Positions 1-6,174 of a stretch of 7,979 bases of DNA are shown in pieces. The notes below the pieces were generated by a model. It had not been told where the DNA came from. It did no database searches and worked only from the letters and a program-made list of their open reading frames with translations. Numbering within the stretch: the stretch's first letter is position 1; each line of letters opens with the position of its first letter. This DNA comes from Alphaproteobacteria bacterium (GTDB lineage Bacteria > Pseudomonadota > Alphaproteobacteria > Kiloniellales > JAKSDN01). The translations under genes and the position numbers were made by a program. The DNA is taken from positions 1 through 7,979 of the forward strand of contig JAUVQB010000051.1 of assembly GCA_030598385.1 (NCBI GenBank). The letters run 5' to 3'.

Positions 1-140
1 CAGCCGCAAAGCCACGGGGGATTGCCTACCACCTCTGAGATTGCGCCGAAAGCGCTTTGCCCGTCGGCGGCTCGGCCTGAGACCGCAGCAAGCATCGGAC
101 CGAGACCGATCGGTAAGCCGGCGTAAGAGTGGCCTACACC

Positions 141-197
141 GGGAAAATAACGGCTTAGTTGTATTTTTATAAAATAATGCCCTAACTGATTGCAACT
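141..197 (+). promoter_or_regulatory. Probable promoter/operator of the XRE regulator
   Basis: An AT-rich island stands out from the GC-rich background and contains TATAAA (168-173), which could serve as a -10 element. No good -35 box sits at the usual distance. AGTTGTA (157-163) and TGCAACT (191-197) form an imperfect inverted repeat (6 of 7 pairs) around the AT-rich core. That arrangement is compatible with an operator, possibly for autoregulation by the XRE protein encoded downstream. The composition and repeat are seen in the sequence. The regulatory role is inferred. Confidence 0.35.
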
Positions 198-230
198 CCC
201 GCACCAAATGCGTTAAAGATGACGGGTGAG

Positions 231-236
231 AAGGAG
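231..236 (+). promoter_or_regulatory. Ribosome binding site deciding the XRE start
   Basis: AAGGAG lies 12 nt before the ATG at 249. The in-frame ATG at 219 has no comparable purine-rich site upstream, so the start at 249 is preferred. Confidence 0.5.
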
Positions 237-248
237 CTCACTGCATCC

Positions 249-659
249 ATGCCTGGAACATCAAAAGCCAGTGTCGAGAAAGCCCACGTCATCGATCGGT
301 TGGTCGGCGGGCAATTGCGCAAGCGCCGGATCGAGCTCGGCCTCACCCAATTGAGCGTGGCCGAGGCGATCGGCGTGACGTTCCAACAAATCCAGAAGTA
401 CGAACGCGGCAGCAACCGGATCGTCGCGAGCCGGCTTTATGATCTTGCCAGCACCCTCGACGTTCCCTTGGAGTACTTCTTTGCCGAGGTGCAGCCGGAC
501 ACGCTGGCCGGCGCCAAAACCGACGACGCTGCCGACGACACCTGTCCCTCACCCAAGGAAACGCGCAACCTGATCAAAGCCTATTACGAAATCGCGGATC
601 CGGCCCTCAGGAAAAAGCTGATAGAACTTGTAAGATCGGTCTCGGCAAGCAAATCATAA
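249..659 (+). CDS. XRE-family HTH transcriptional regulator
   Basis: A 136-residue cytoplasmic DNA-binding protein. Residues about 20-80 form a Cro/C1-type helix-turn-helix domain: GGQLRKRRIELGLTQ starts helix 1, VTFQQIQKYERG (43-54) covers the recognition helix and the typical QKYERG turn, and LYDLASTLDVPLEYFF (63-78) closes the domain. The C-terminal part, from about residue 104 (ETRNLIKAYYEIADPALRKKLIELV), is the short helical tail seen in many SinR-like alphaproteobacterial regulators. The ATG at 249 is chosen for its AAGGAG and because family members have about 10-15 residues before the conserved IDR/VGG segment; the ATG at 219 would add 10 residues. The gene is preceded by an AT-rich promoter-like region and separated by about 98 bp from the next gene. 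Targets cannot be read from the sequence; autoregulation is plausible. Confidence 0.9.
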   Translation: MPGTSKASVEKAHVIDRLVGGQLRKRRIELGLTQLSVAEAIGVTFQQIQKYERGSNRIVASRLYDLASTLDVPLEYFFAEVQPDTLAGAKTDDAADDTCPSPKETRNLIKAYYEIADPALRKKLIELVRSVSASKS

Positions 660-715
660 GGCTCACGGTTCCGGCGCCTTTGAATTGGTCGCAGAGAGAT
701 GAGCCTGCCCGCGCG

Positions 716-730
716 CCACCGCTCCGGTGG
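716..730 (+). other. Perfect 6-bp-stem hairpin after the XRE gene
   Basis: CCACCG (716-721), loop CTC, CGGTGG (725-730) form a perfect hairpin 56 bp after the XRE stop and 27 bp before the ATG at 758. No T-tract follows, so a classical Rho-independent terminator is unlikely. It may be an RNA structure near the translation start of the next gene. Confidence 0.35.
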
Positions 731-757
731 AATCTTGGTAATGATAGTGGCGACGCC

Positions 758-1456
758 ATGCGCGCGGCGCTTGCCGGAAGACTCCGAGTGAGCGCGATAC
801 GATCACTGACGGCGGCAGCAAGGCCCGCAATCGATCGCCACGTGATCGCCGCGCCCCGGGAGATCGCCCAATCCCTCGCCCGGCTGGCGGAAGAAGACGC
901 CGCGTCCATCGATCTCTTGTCCCCGGGGGGTTGTGCCGACCTGCTGGCGGCGAGCGCAGAGCTGTCCTACCGGGATGCGAGGCCGGTCATCGGCACGGGC
1001 GAGCGGGAAGTCCATCAGGATTTCGAGATCTGCATGCCGGTGCCGGACGGCAGCCTCTTTCACGACTGCCGTGACGCCCTGGAGCGCCTCCTCGCCCGGG
1101 CGCTGGACGTCATGCCGGCCCCGCCGCTCGCCGTCCCGCCGCGGCTCAACGACCTCGTCGTGCAGCGCTATCCGGCCCGCTCGCGGGGCATTACCGCGCA
1201 CCGCGATCACCTCTGCTACCGCGACCTGGTCGCCATCGTCACCTTCGCCGGCCAGGCGCGCTTCTTCGTCAGCACGGACCGCTCCGGCGAGAACGCCCGC
1301 GAGGTGCCAGTCCCGCCGGGCAGCCTGTTACTGATGCGCGCGCCCGGTTTCGCCGGCCGCGACGACCGGCCGTTCCACTTTCTGAGCGGCGTCAGCGAGG
1401 AGCGGCTATGCCTCGGCCTGCGCCATGACGTGCGGACGGAGGCCGGCGCCGGGTGA
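758..1456 (+). CDS. Putative Fe(II)/2-oxoglutarate dioxygenase, AlkB-like
   Basis: A protein of about 232 residues not matched to a named gene. Its second half carries an Fe(II)/2-oxoglutarate dioxygenase pattern: H148-x-D150 in ITAHRDH, a distal H207 in RPFHFLSGV, then R216 and R222 in the last strand (RLCLGLR). Two arginines six residues apart after the distal His, plus QRY (Y138) ten residues before HxD, resemble AlkB, whose known residues are H131, D133, H187, R204 and R210. The H207-R216 gap is shorter than in E. coli AlkB, and the AlkB Asn before Tyr is Gln here. AlkB-family enzymes oxidatively demethylate or hydroxylate nucleic acids; the substrate here is unknown. The start is uncertain: a TTG at 680 gives 258 residues with an atypical N-terminus, while a GTG at 788 has GGAAGA six bases upstream. 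The TGA (1454-1456) overlaps a possible GTG start of queA, so the gene is probably co-transcribed with the queuosine genes. Confidence 0.7.
   Translation: MRAALAGRLRVSAIRSLTAAARPAIDRHVIAAPREIAQSLARLAEEDAASIDLLSPGGCADLLAASAELSYRDARPVIGTGEREVHQDFEICMPVPDGSLFHDCRDALERLLARALDVMPAPPLAVPPRLNDLVVQRYPARSRGITAHRDHLCYRDLVAIVTFAGQARFFVSTDRSGENAREVPVPPGSLLLMRAPGFAGRDDRPFHFLSGVSEERLCLGLRHDVRTEAGAG
776..781 (+). promoter_or_regulatory. Candidate ribosome binding site for an alternative start at 788
   Basis: GGAAGA lies six bases before an in-frame GTG at 788. The ATG at 758 has only a weak purine stretch upstream. If the GTG is used, the dioxygenase-like protein is 222 residues long and still keeps all of the putative metal and 2-oxoglutarate ligands. 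Confidence 0.35.
1438..1442 (+). promoter_or_regulatory. Candidate ribosome binding site for a GTG start of queA
   Basis: GGAGG lies ten bases before the GTG at 1453, which overlaps the upstream stop as GTGA. This would couple queA translation to the dioxygenase-like gene. The ATG at 1477 fits the family N-terminus better but has a weaker site upstream. Confidence 0.35.
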
Positions 1457-1476
1457 CCGCCCCAGAGCGATCCGCT

Positions 1477-2535
1477 ATGCGCACCGATGATTTCGATTTC
1501 GCGCTATCGCCGGAGCTGATTGCCCAGCACCCGGTGACGCCGCGCGACACGGCGCGGCTGCTGGTGGTCGGCGAAACCCTGCAGGACAAGAGCGTGCGAG
1601 ACCTGCCGGACCTGTTGCGGCCCGGCGACCTGCTGGTGGTGAACGATACGCGGGTGTTGCCGACCCGCCTCGCCGGCCGGCGCGGCGCGGCCAAGATCGA
1701 GGCGACCCTGCACAAGGCCGAGGGGCCGGGCGTGTGGCGTGCCTTCGCGCGGCCCGCGCGCAAGCTCAGGCCCGGCGACGAGATCGTTTTCGCGCCGGAC
1801 TTCACGGCGAGGGTCCGCTCCAAGGGCGATGCCGGCGAAGTCGTGCTGGACTTCGCCTGTAGCGAGAGCGAACTCCTCACCCGCCTGCAACGCTACGGCG
1901 CCATGCCGCTGCCGCCCTATATCAAGCGCGATATCGATCGCTGCGGCCCACCCAATCCACAGGGCACGCGCGACCGGGACGACTACCAAACGGTCTTCGC
2001 CGCGCGGCCGGGCGCCGTCGCCGCCCCGACCGCCGGACTCCACTTCACGCCCGAGCTTCTGGCCCGCCTGGACGGGTGCGGGATCGCCCGCGCCGCCGTC
2101 ACGCTTCACGTCGGCGCCGGCACCTTCCTGCCGGTCAAGAGCGAAGACCCGCGCGACCACGCGATGCACGGCGAGGTCGGCGAGATCACGGGCGACGCCG
2201 CCCGCCGAATCAACGACGCCCGCGAGGCGGGCCGGCGCATCGTCGCCGTCGGCAGCACGGCGCTGCGCCTGCTCGAAACCGCCTGCGGCGAGGACGGCCG
2301 GATCGCGCCTTTCGCCGGTGAGACCGACCTCTTCCTCCTGCCCGGCGACACGATCCGCGCGGCGGACCTGATGCTCACCAACTTTCATCTGCCGCGCTCC
2401 ACCCTCTTCATGCTGGTCTGTGCGTTCGCCGGTCAAGAGCGCATGAGGTTGGCCTACGCCCACGCCATCGCCGCCGGCTATCGGTTTTTCTCCTATGGCG
2501 ATGCCTGCCTCATTTGTGGCAAAGGTTCGGAATGA
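1477..2535 (+). CDS. queA: S-adenosylmethionine:tRNA ribosyltransferase-isomerase
   Basis: QueA transfers and isomerises the ribosyl part of S-adenosylmethionine onto preQ1 at position 34 of tRNA, giving epoxyqueuosine. The 352-residue length fits the family (E. coli QueA has 356). Conserved blocks appear in order: [19 protein letters not shown] at the N-terminus, [92 protein letters not shown] and the C-terminal [12 protein letters not shown]. The ATG at 1477 matches the usual MRxxDF start. A GTG at 1453 would add eight residues, has a better ribosome binding site and overlaps the upstream stop, so either may be used. The stop overlaps the tgt start as ATGA, a sign of translational coupling. 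Identification is very secure; only the start is open. Confidence 0.97.
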   Translation: MRTDDFDFALSPELIAQHPVTPRDTARLLVVGETLQDKSVRDLPDLLRPGDLLVVNDTRVLPTRLAGRRGAAKIEATLHKAEGPGVWRAFARPARKLRPGDEIVFAPDFTARVRSKGDAGEVVLDFACSESELLTRLQRYGAMPLPPYIKRDIDRCGPPNPQGTRDRDDYQTVFAARPGAVAAPTAGLHFTPELLARLDGCGIARAAVTLHVGAGTFLPVKSEDPRDHAMHGEVGEITGDAARRINDAREAGRRIVAVGSTALRLLETACGEDGRIAPFAGETDLFLLPGDTIRAADLMLTNFHLPRSTLFMLVCAFAGQERMRLAYAHAIAAGYRFFSYGDACLICGKGSE

Positions 2536-3668
2536 GCGAGGCGGTCTTTCAGTATGAGCTCTTGGCCGAGGACGGCGCGGCACGGCGCGGGCGCCTCACC
2601 ACGGCCCACGGCGACGTCGATACGCCCGCCTTCATGCCGGTCGGCACCGCCGCCACGGTCAAGGGGCTGCTGCCGGCACAGGTGGCGGAAACGGGGGCGC
2701 AGATCCTGCTCGCAAATACCTATCACCTCATGCTGCGCCCTGGCGCCGAGCGGGTCGCGGCGCTGGGCGGACTGCACCGTTTCATGAACTGGCCGGGCCC
2801 GATCCTGACGGATTCCGGCGGCTATCAGGTGATGTCCCTCGCGGGTTTGCGGCAAATCAGCGAGGACGGCGTCACCTTCAAGTCGCACATCGACGGCGCC
2901 CGCCACGAGCTGACGCCGGAGCGGGCGGTCGAGATCCAAGACCTGCTGGACGCCGACGTGACCATGGTGCTCGACGAATGCACGCCGTTTCCCGTCGAGC
3001 GGGATCTGGCGGCCCGGTCCATGGAGCGCTCCATGCGCTGGGCCGAGCGCTGCAAGACGGCCTTCCGGACGCGGCCGGGCTATGCCCTCTTCGGCATCGT
3101 GCAAGGCAGCGTCGTGCCCGAGCTCAGGCTGGCCTCTGTCGAGGCGCTCACCGGCATCGGCTTCGACGGTTACGCCATCGGCGGGCTTGCGGTCGGCGAA
3201 GGCCAGGAGACCATGCTCGAGATGGCCGCGCTCTCAGCCGAGGCCCTGCCCGCCGACAAGCCGCGCTACCTGATGGGTGTCGGCAAGCCGGCCGATCTGG
3301 TGGCCGCGGTCAGGCGCGGCATCGACATGTTCGACTGCGTCCTGCCGACCCGCTCGGGGCGCACCGGCCAGGCCTTTACCCGGCGCGGCCCCCTCAACAT
3401 GCGCAACGCCCGGCACCAGAGCGATCCACGGCCGATCGACCCCGACTGCGTCTGCCCGGCCTGCACGGACCACTCCCGCGCCTACCTCCATCACCTGTTC
3501 CGCTGCGACGAGATGCTCGGCCCGGTCCTTTTGAGCTCGCACAACCTGCACTACTATCAAGCGCTCATGGCCGACCTGCGGGCGGCGATCGCCGAAGGCC
3601 GGCTGGACGAGATGGCGGGCAACTTCGCCAGGGCCGAGGCCGAAGGCGACCTGCCGCCCCTGGATTGA
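2532..3668 (+). CDS. tgt: Queuine/preQ1 tRNA-guanine transglycosylase
   Basis: Tgt replaces guanine 34 with preQ1 in tRNAs for Asp, Asn, His and Tyr by a double-displacement base exchange. The 378-residue protein has the bacterial Tgt TIM-barrel signatures: [16 protein letters not shown] (30-45), [11 protein letters not shown] (61-71), [10 protein letters not shown] with D94, LDEC with D148, GIVQGS (188-193), GGLAVGE (217-223), RYLMGVGKP (245-253), and FDCVLPTR with D268 as the probable nucleophile. The zinc site is C306-x-C308-x2-C311 plus H337 in SSHNLHYY. The GLAVGE motif is typical of bacterial enzymes that use preQ1, in keeping with queF and queA alongside. The ATG at 2532 overlaps the queA stop by four bases and matches the usual N-terminus, so the upstream in-frame ATG at 2514 is unlikely. 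Confidence 0.98.
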   Translation: MSEAVFQYELLAEDGAARRGRLTTAHGDVDTPAFMPVGTAATVKGLLPAQVAETGAQILLANTYHLMLRPGAERVAALGGLHRFMNWPGPILTDSGGYQVMSLAGLRQISEDGVTFKSHIDGARHELTPERAVEIQDLLDADVTMVLDECTPFPVERDLAARSMERSMRWAERCKTAFRTRPGYALFGIVQGSVVPELRLASVEALTGIGFDGYAIGGLAVGEGQETMLEMAALSAEALPADKPRYLMGVGKPADLVAAVRRGIDMFDCVLPTRSGRTGQAFTRRGPLNMRNARHQSDPRPIDPDCVCPACTDHSRAYLHHLFRCDEMLGPVLLSSHNLHYYQALMADLRAAIAEGRLDEMAGNFARAEAEGDLPPLD

Positions 3669-3732
3669 GACCGGGGACTGACATCGTCGCCGATGCGATG
3701 GCTTAGGCACTAACCGACGGCAGGAAACGGTT

Positions 3733-4041
3733 ATGAAGCTGAATCGGATAGGCAAAACGGGCAAGGCACTGCTTGTCGTCCCGCTGATCGCGCTGCTGGG
3801 CCTGGTGATGCTGGACCCCAAGCGCAAGGGCGACACCCATCTCGCCTTCATGAGCGACCTTCTGGTGCAGGAGACCAACAAGGGCACCAGGACGCAGATC
3901 ATGGCGACGCTGGAGTCCGGCCGAAAGGTGGTGGTCTACGGCACGAGAGAATTCCGCGAGGGCGCGGAGATCACATTGCAGGAATATGTCACGCTGGTGC
4001 TGGGCCGGCACAGCTATCACTTCATGGCGTTCGAAGAGTAG
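3733..4041 (+). CDS. Unknown small membrane-anchored or secreted protein
   Basis: A 102-residue protein that I do not recognise. The N-terminus is basic (MKLNRIGKTGKA) and is followed by a hydrophobic stretch at about 11-27 (KALLVVPLIALLGLVML), which reads as an uncleaved signal anchor or signal peptide. The remainder would then be periplasmic. The C-terminal part (about 54-100) alternates short beta-like stretches (TQIMATLESGRKVVVYG, EITLQEYVTLVLGRHSYHFMAF) and could be a small beta-barrel or OB-like fold; this is a guess from the pattern. There are no cysteines and no catalytic motif. AGGAAA five bases before the ATG supports translation. It sits in the same direction between tgt (64-nt gap) and queF (43-nt gap), so it is probably transcribed with them. 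A link to queuosine function is possible but not shown. Confidence 0.75.
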   Translation: MKLNRIGKTGKALLVVPLIALLGLVMLDPKRKGDTHLAFMSDLLVQETNKGTRTQIMATLESGRKVVVYGTREFREGAEITLQEYVTLVLGRHSYHFMAFEE

Positions 4042-4084
4042 GGCCGGCGCCCGTCTCGCCCAACGGAGATGAAAGGAGCCTGCC

Positions 4085-4549
4085 ATGGCAACGACCGACG
4101 TGAGCGGCCTGACCCAGTTGGGACAGGAGACGCGGCTGCCCGCTTCGCCCGATGAGGCGGTGCTGGAAAGCGTCCCCAATTCACGGTCCGATACGCTCTA
4201 TCTGGTACGCTTTACCTGCCCCGAGTTCACGGCCCTCTGTCCGATGACGGGCCAACCCGATTTCGCGCACTTCGTGATCGACTACGCGCCGGACAAGGCG
4301 CTGGTCGAAAGCAAATCTCTGAAGCTGTTTCTCGGCTCGTTCCGCAATCACGGCGCCTTCCACGAAGACTGCACCATCTTGATCGCGAAACGGATCGAGG
4401 AGGCGATTCAACCCCAGTGGCTCAGGATCGGCGGTTATTGGTTTCCGCGCGGCGGCATCCCGATCGATGTGTTCTATCAGTCCGGGCCGCCGCCGGAGGG
4501 TCTGTGGCTGCCCGACCAGGGCGTGCCGCCTTATCGCGGGCGCGCATAG
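4085..4549 (+). CDS. queF: NADPH-dependent 7-cyano-7-deazaguanine reductase
   Basis: QueF reduces the nitrile of preQ0 to the aminomethyl group of preQ1 using two NADPH, supplying the base used by Tgt. At 154 residues it is the short single-domain (B. subtilis-like) type, with a T-fold. Visible motifs are [18 protein letters not shown] (43-60) with the nucleophilic C52 and D59, the QueF signature [16 protein letters not shown] (75-90), H93-E94 in FHEDC, and [10 protein letters not shown] (121-130). A strong ribosome binding site, AAAGGAG (4072-4078), lies six bases before the ATG. The stop is 19 nt before queG. Identification is secure. Confidence 0.97.
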   Translation: MATTDVSGLTQLGQETRLPASPDEAVLESVPNSRSDTLYLVRFTCPEFTALCPMTGQPDFAHFVIDYAPDKALVESKSLKLFLGSFRNHGAFHEDCTILIAKRIEEAIQPQWLRIGGYWFPRGGIPIDVFYQSGPPPEGLWLPDQGVPPYRGRA

Positions 4550-4568
4550 GCATCGCGGGGCAAGTGCC

Positions 4569-5714
4569 ATGACCCAGCGCGGCGACATCCGAGAACGGGC
4601 GCTGGCGCTGGGATTCGATGCGGTGGGCTTCGCCGCCGCCGACCTCGGAGGCCACGCCAGAGACCACCTCGCCCAGTACTTGGCCCTGGGCTATCACGGC
4701 GACATGGGCTGGCTCGACTCACGCGCGGCCGAGCGCGGCGCGCCCAAGGAGCTCTGGCCAGAGGCGCGCAGCGTGGTGGTGCTGGGACTGAACTACGGGT
4801 CCGCCGGAGACCCCTTGGCGCCGCTCAGCCGCCGTGACCGAGGCACCATCTCGGTCTATGCCCAGGGCCGCGACTACCACCATCTGGTGAAGAAGAAGCT
4901 GAAGGCCCTGGCCCGTTTCATGAGCGAGCGCTTCGGCTGCGCGCTGAAGGTTTTCGTCGACACCGCGCCGGTGATGGAAAAGCCGCTCGCCCAATTGGCC
5001 GGCCTCGGCTGGCAGGGCAAGCACACCAACCTGGTGTCGCGCGAGTTCGGGTCCTGGCTGTTCTTGGGCGAGATCTATACCGACTTGGAGCTGGCGCCGG
5101 ATCCCGAGGAGGCGGATTTCTGCGGCTCGTGCCAACGTTGCCTCGAGGTCTGCCCGACCAAGGCCTTTCCCGCGCCCTACCGGCTCGACGCCCGGCGCTG
5201 CATCTCGTACCTCACCATCGAGCACAAGGGCCACATCGCGCCGGAGTTCCGTCAGGCGATGGGCAACCGCATCTACGGCTGCGACGACTGCCTCGCCGTC
5301 TGCCCGTGGAACAAGTTCGCCCGCTTGACGGGCGAGGCGGAGCTGCTGCCGCGCGCCGAGCTGACCGCGCCGCGCCTGGCGGACTTGGCGGCGCTCGACG
5401 ACGGCGCCTTTCGCCGCCTGTTCGCCGGATCGCCGATCAAGAGGACCGGCCGCGACCGCTTCGTGCGCAACGTACTGATCGCCATCGGCAACAGTGGCCT
5501 ACCTGAGCTGGCTACGGCGGCGCGCTCGCGCCTCGACGATCCCTCCCCCCTGGTCCGCGCGATGGCCATCTGGGCGCTCGCCCGGCTCGATCTGGATAGC
5601 TTCGAACGAGAGCGCACAAAGCGCAGGCCCAAAGAAACAGACTTAGCCGTTTTGGAAGAATGGGCGGCCGTTCAATTTTCTAGCGCCGTTTCTTCGGGCG
5701 GGTCGCAGATGTAG
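4569..5714 (+). CDS. queG: Epoxyqueuosine reductase
   Basis: QueG is a cobalamin- and 4Fe-4S-dependent enzyme that reduces epoxyqueuosine in tRNA to queuosine, the last step of the pathway. The 381-residue length is close to that of E. coli and B. subtilis QueG. The N-terminal half binds cobalamin, with D131 in [11 protein letters not shown] matching the catalytic Asp. Two 4Fe-4S clusters are indicated by C185-x2-C188-x2-C191-x3-C195, C211 and C238-x2-C241-x3-C245 ([14 protein letters not shown]). Residues about 298-340 form a HEAT-like repeat ([27 protein letters not shown]), as in known QueG structures. The ATG at 4569 matches the family start; an in-frame ATG at 4467 lies deep inside queF and is rejected. 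The 3' end overlaps the convergent lipoprotein gene by 43 bp. Confidence 0.97.
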   Translation: MTQRGDIRERALALGFDAVGFAAADLGGHARDHLAQYLALGYHGDMGWLDSRAAERGAPKELWPEARSVVVLGLNYGSAGDPLAPLSRRDRGTISVYAQGRDYHHLVKKKLKALARFMSERFGCALKVFVDTAPVMEKPLAQLAGLGWQGKHTNLVSREFGSWLFLGEIYTDLELAPDPEEADFCGSCQRCLEVCPTKAFPAPYRLDARRCISYLTIEHKGHIAPEFRQAMGNRIYGCDDCLAVCPWNKFARLTGEAELLPRAELTAPRLADLAALDDGAFRRLFAGSPIKRTGRDRFVRNVLIAIGNSGLPELATAARSRLDDPSPLVRAMAIWALARLDLDSFERERTKRRPKETDLAVLEEWAAVQFSSAVSSGGSQM

Positions 5715-6052
5715 GTGACGCGCGTCGGCTGCAGCAGGCTGCAGCCGTTCCAGAAGGCGTTCTGGCCCTCCAGGACGAGGCGGCCACCGCCACACAACTC
5801 CTCCGCCCAGGCGAGAACGTCCGCCTCGCTGTTCACTGATTTGCCGTAGCAGAGGGAAATGCGGTGGGCCCGGCCGCTCAGCGGTGGGTCGAGGTCCGGC
5901 AGCTCTTGCGCGCCCATCATCTCCCAGGGCGGATTGGTCGCAGTCTCGATCCGGTAGGGATCCGTGCTGCAGCCTGCGAGAAGAACGGCGAGGCCGCCGG
6001 CCACAAGCCAGACGGAGGCAGTTATTGAGTTCCCGCGGTTGCGGCATTGCAT
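5672..6052 (-). CDS. Small four-cysteine lipoprotein, unknown function
   Basis: A 126-residue protein with a lipoprotein signal: hydrophobic residues about 13-26 end in the lipobox LLAGC, with C28 as the predicted lipidated cysteine. Asp at +3 rather than +2 gives no clear sorting cue. The mature part has four further cysteines: C68 in ISLCYGK, C87 in EELCGGG, C104 in NGCSLL and C116 in YICDP. Their spacing and the periplasmic location suggest two disulfides. I recall similar short secreted alphaproteobacterial proteins with a CY...C...C.LL.P.R...C pattern but know of no function. GGAGGA (6058-6063 on the minus strand) five bases before the ATG supports the start. Its last 43 bp overlap the end of queG, and it is divergent from the YqgE-family gene with 122 bp between them. 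Confidence 0.8.
   Translation of the reverse strand: MQCRNRGNSITASVWLVAGGLAVLLAGCSTDPYRIETATNPPWEMMGAQELPDLDPPLSGRAHRISLCYGKSVNSEADVLAWAEELCGGGRLVLEGQNAFWNGCSLLQPTRVTYICDPPEETALEN
5726..5747 (+). terminator. Perfect 9-bp hairpin after queG, possible transcript end
   Basis: CGGCTGCAG (5726-5734), loop CAGG, CTGCAGCCG (5739-5747) is a perfect inverted repeat beginning 12 bases after the queG stop. No T-tract follows, only TTC, so it is not a textbook Rho-independent terminator. It could stabilise or end the queuosine operon mRNA. It lies within the coding part of the convergent lipoprotein gene, where it encodes the stretch around C104. Confidence 0.4.
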
Positions 6053-6174
6053 GGCTGTCCTCCGGGTCCAGCGGGCGGAACGCCTGCGCCCTGGCCCTCG
6101 ACAAGGTGCGAGACGCGCTCCGGCGCCTTTGATATCATGGTGGCGCCGAGTCAGAGAAGTGCAAGGTCAACGAC
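6053..6174. promoter_or_regulatory. Divergent promoter region, lipoprotein gene and yqgE
   Basis: This 122-bp gap must hold the promoters of two divergent genes. TATCAT (6133-6138) is a possible -10 for the plus-strand gene, without a good -35. Two GGCGCC palindromes (6122-6127 and 6142-6147), 20 bp centre to centre, flank the palindrome GATATC (6131-6136) and may form an operator or a hairpin in the leader. AAGG (6163-6166) lies eight bases before the GTG at 6175. Confidence 0.35.

Larger units (their letters stand above)
1..248. other. Left-edge intergenic region
   Basis: I see no complete gene here. One plus-strand frame reaches a TGA at 36-38 and would end in PRGIAYHL. It could be the tail of a gene lying mostly outside the window, but eleven codons are too few to identify. 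Just after it, CGCCGA (44-49) and TCGGCG (64-69) can pair around a perfect 10-bp palindrome, AAAGCGCTTT (49-58). No T-tract follows, so this is at best a weak terminator candidate. A second perfect palindrome, ACCGATCGGT, is at 105-114. From about 141 to 190 the sequence becomes clearly AT-rich, unlike the rest of the window, which suggests a promoter for the XRE gene. Confidence 0.5.

Noticed and set aside
1..38. C-terminal tail of a gene entering from the left edge
   Set aside because: One frame ends plausibly at a TGA (36-38), but eleven codons give no basis for a call, and two other frames also stay open for some distance.
680..757. Upstream extension of the dioxygenase-like gene from a TTG at 680
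   Set aside because: The 26 added residues look non-coding, include a perfect hairpin at 716-730, and have no good ribosome binding site. The ATG at 758 or GTG at 788 is more likely.
1504..2583. Long minus-strand open frame (359 codons) antisense to queA
   Set aside because: It lies opposite a clear queA, its product is Arg/Gly/Ala-rich without a recognisable motif, and long antisense frames are expected in GC-rich DNA.
2978..3706. Plus-strand open frame (242 codons) inside tgt
   Set aside because: It is a frame-shifted reading of tgt with very Arg/Pro/Gly-rich composition; tgt in its own frame is complete with all motifs.
3234..3902. Minus-strand frame (222 codons) spanning the tgt end and the small protein
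   Set aside because: It runs antisense to two genes that have ribosome binding sites, and it shows no family motif.
4042..4084. preQ1 riboswitch before queF
   Set aside because: The 43-base gap has only a strong ribosome binding site and no preQ1-type hairpin with an A-rich tail.
4467..4568. In-frame upstream start for queG at 4467
   Set aside because: It would overlap queF by 83 bases, and the added Arg-rich residues do not match the QueG family; the ATG at 4569 does.
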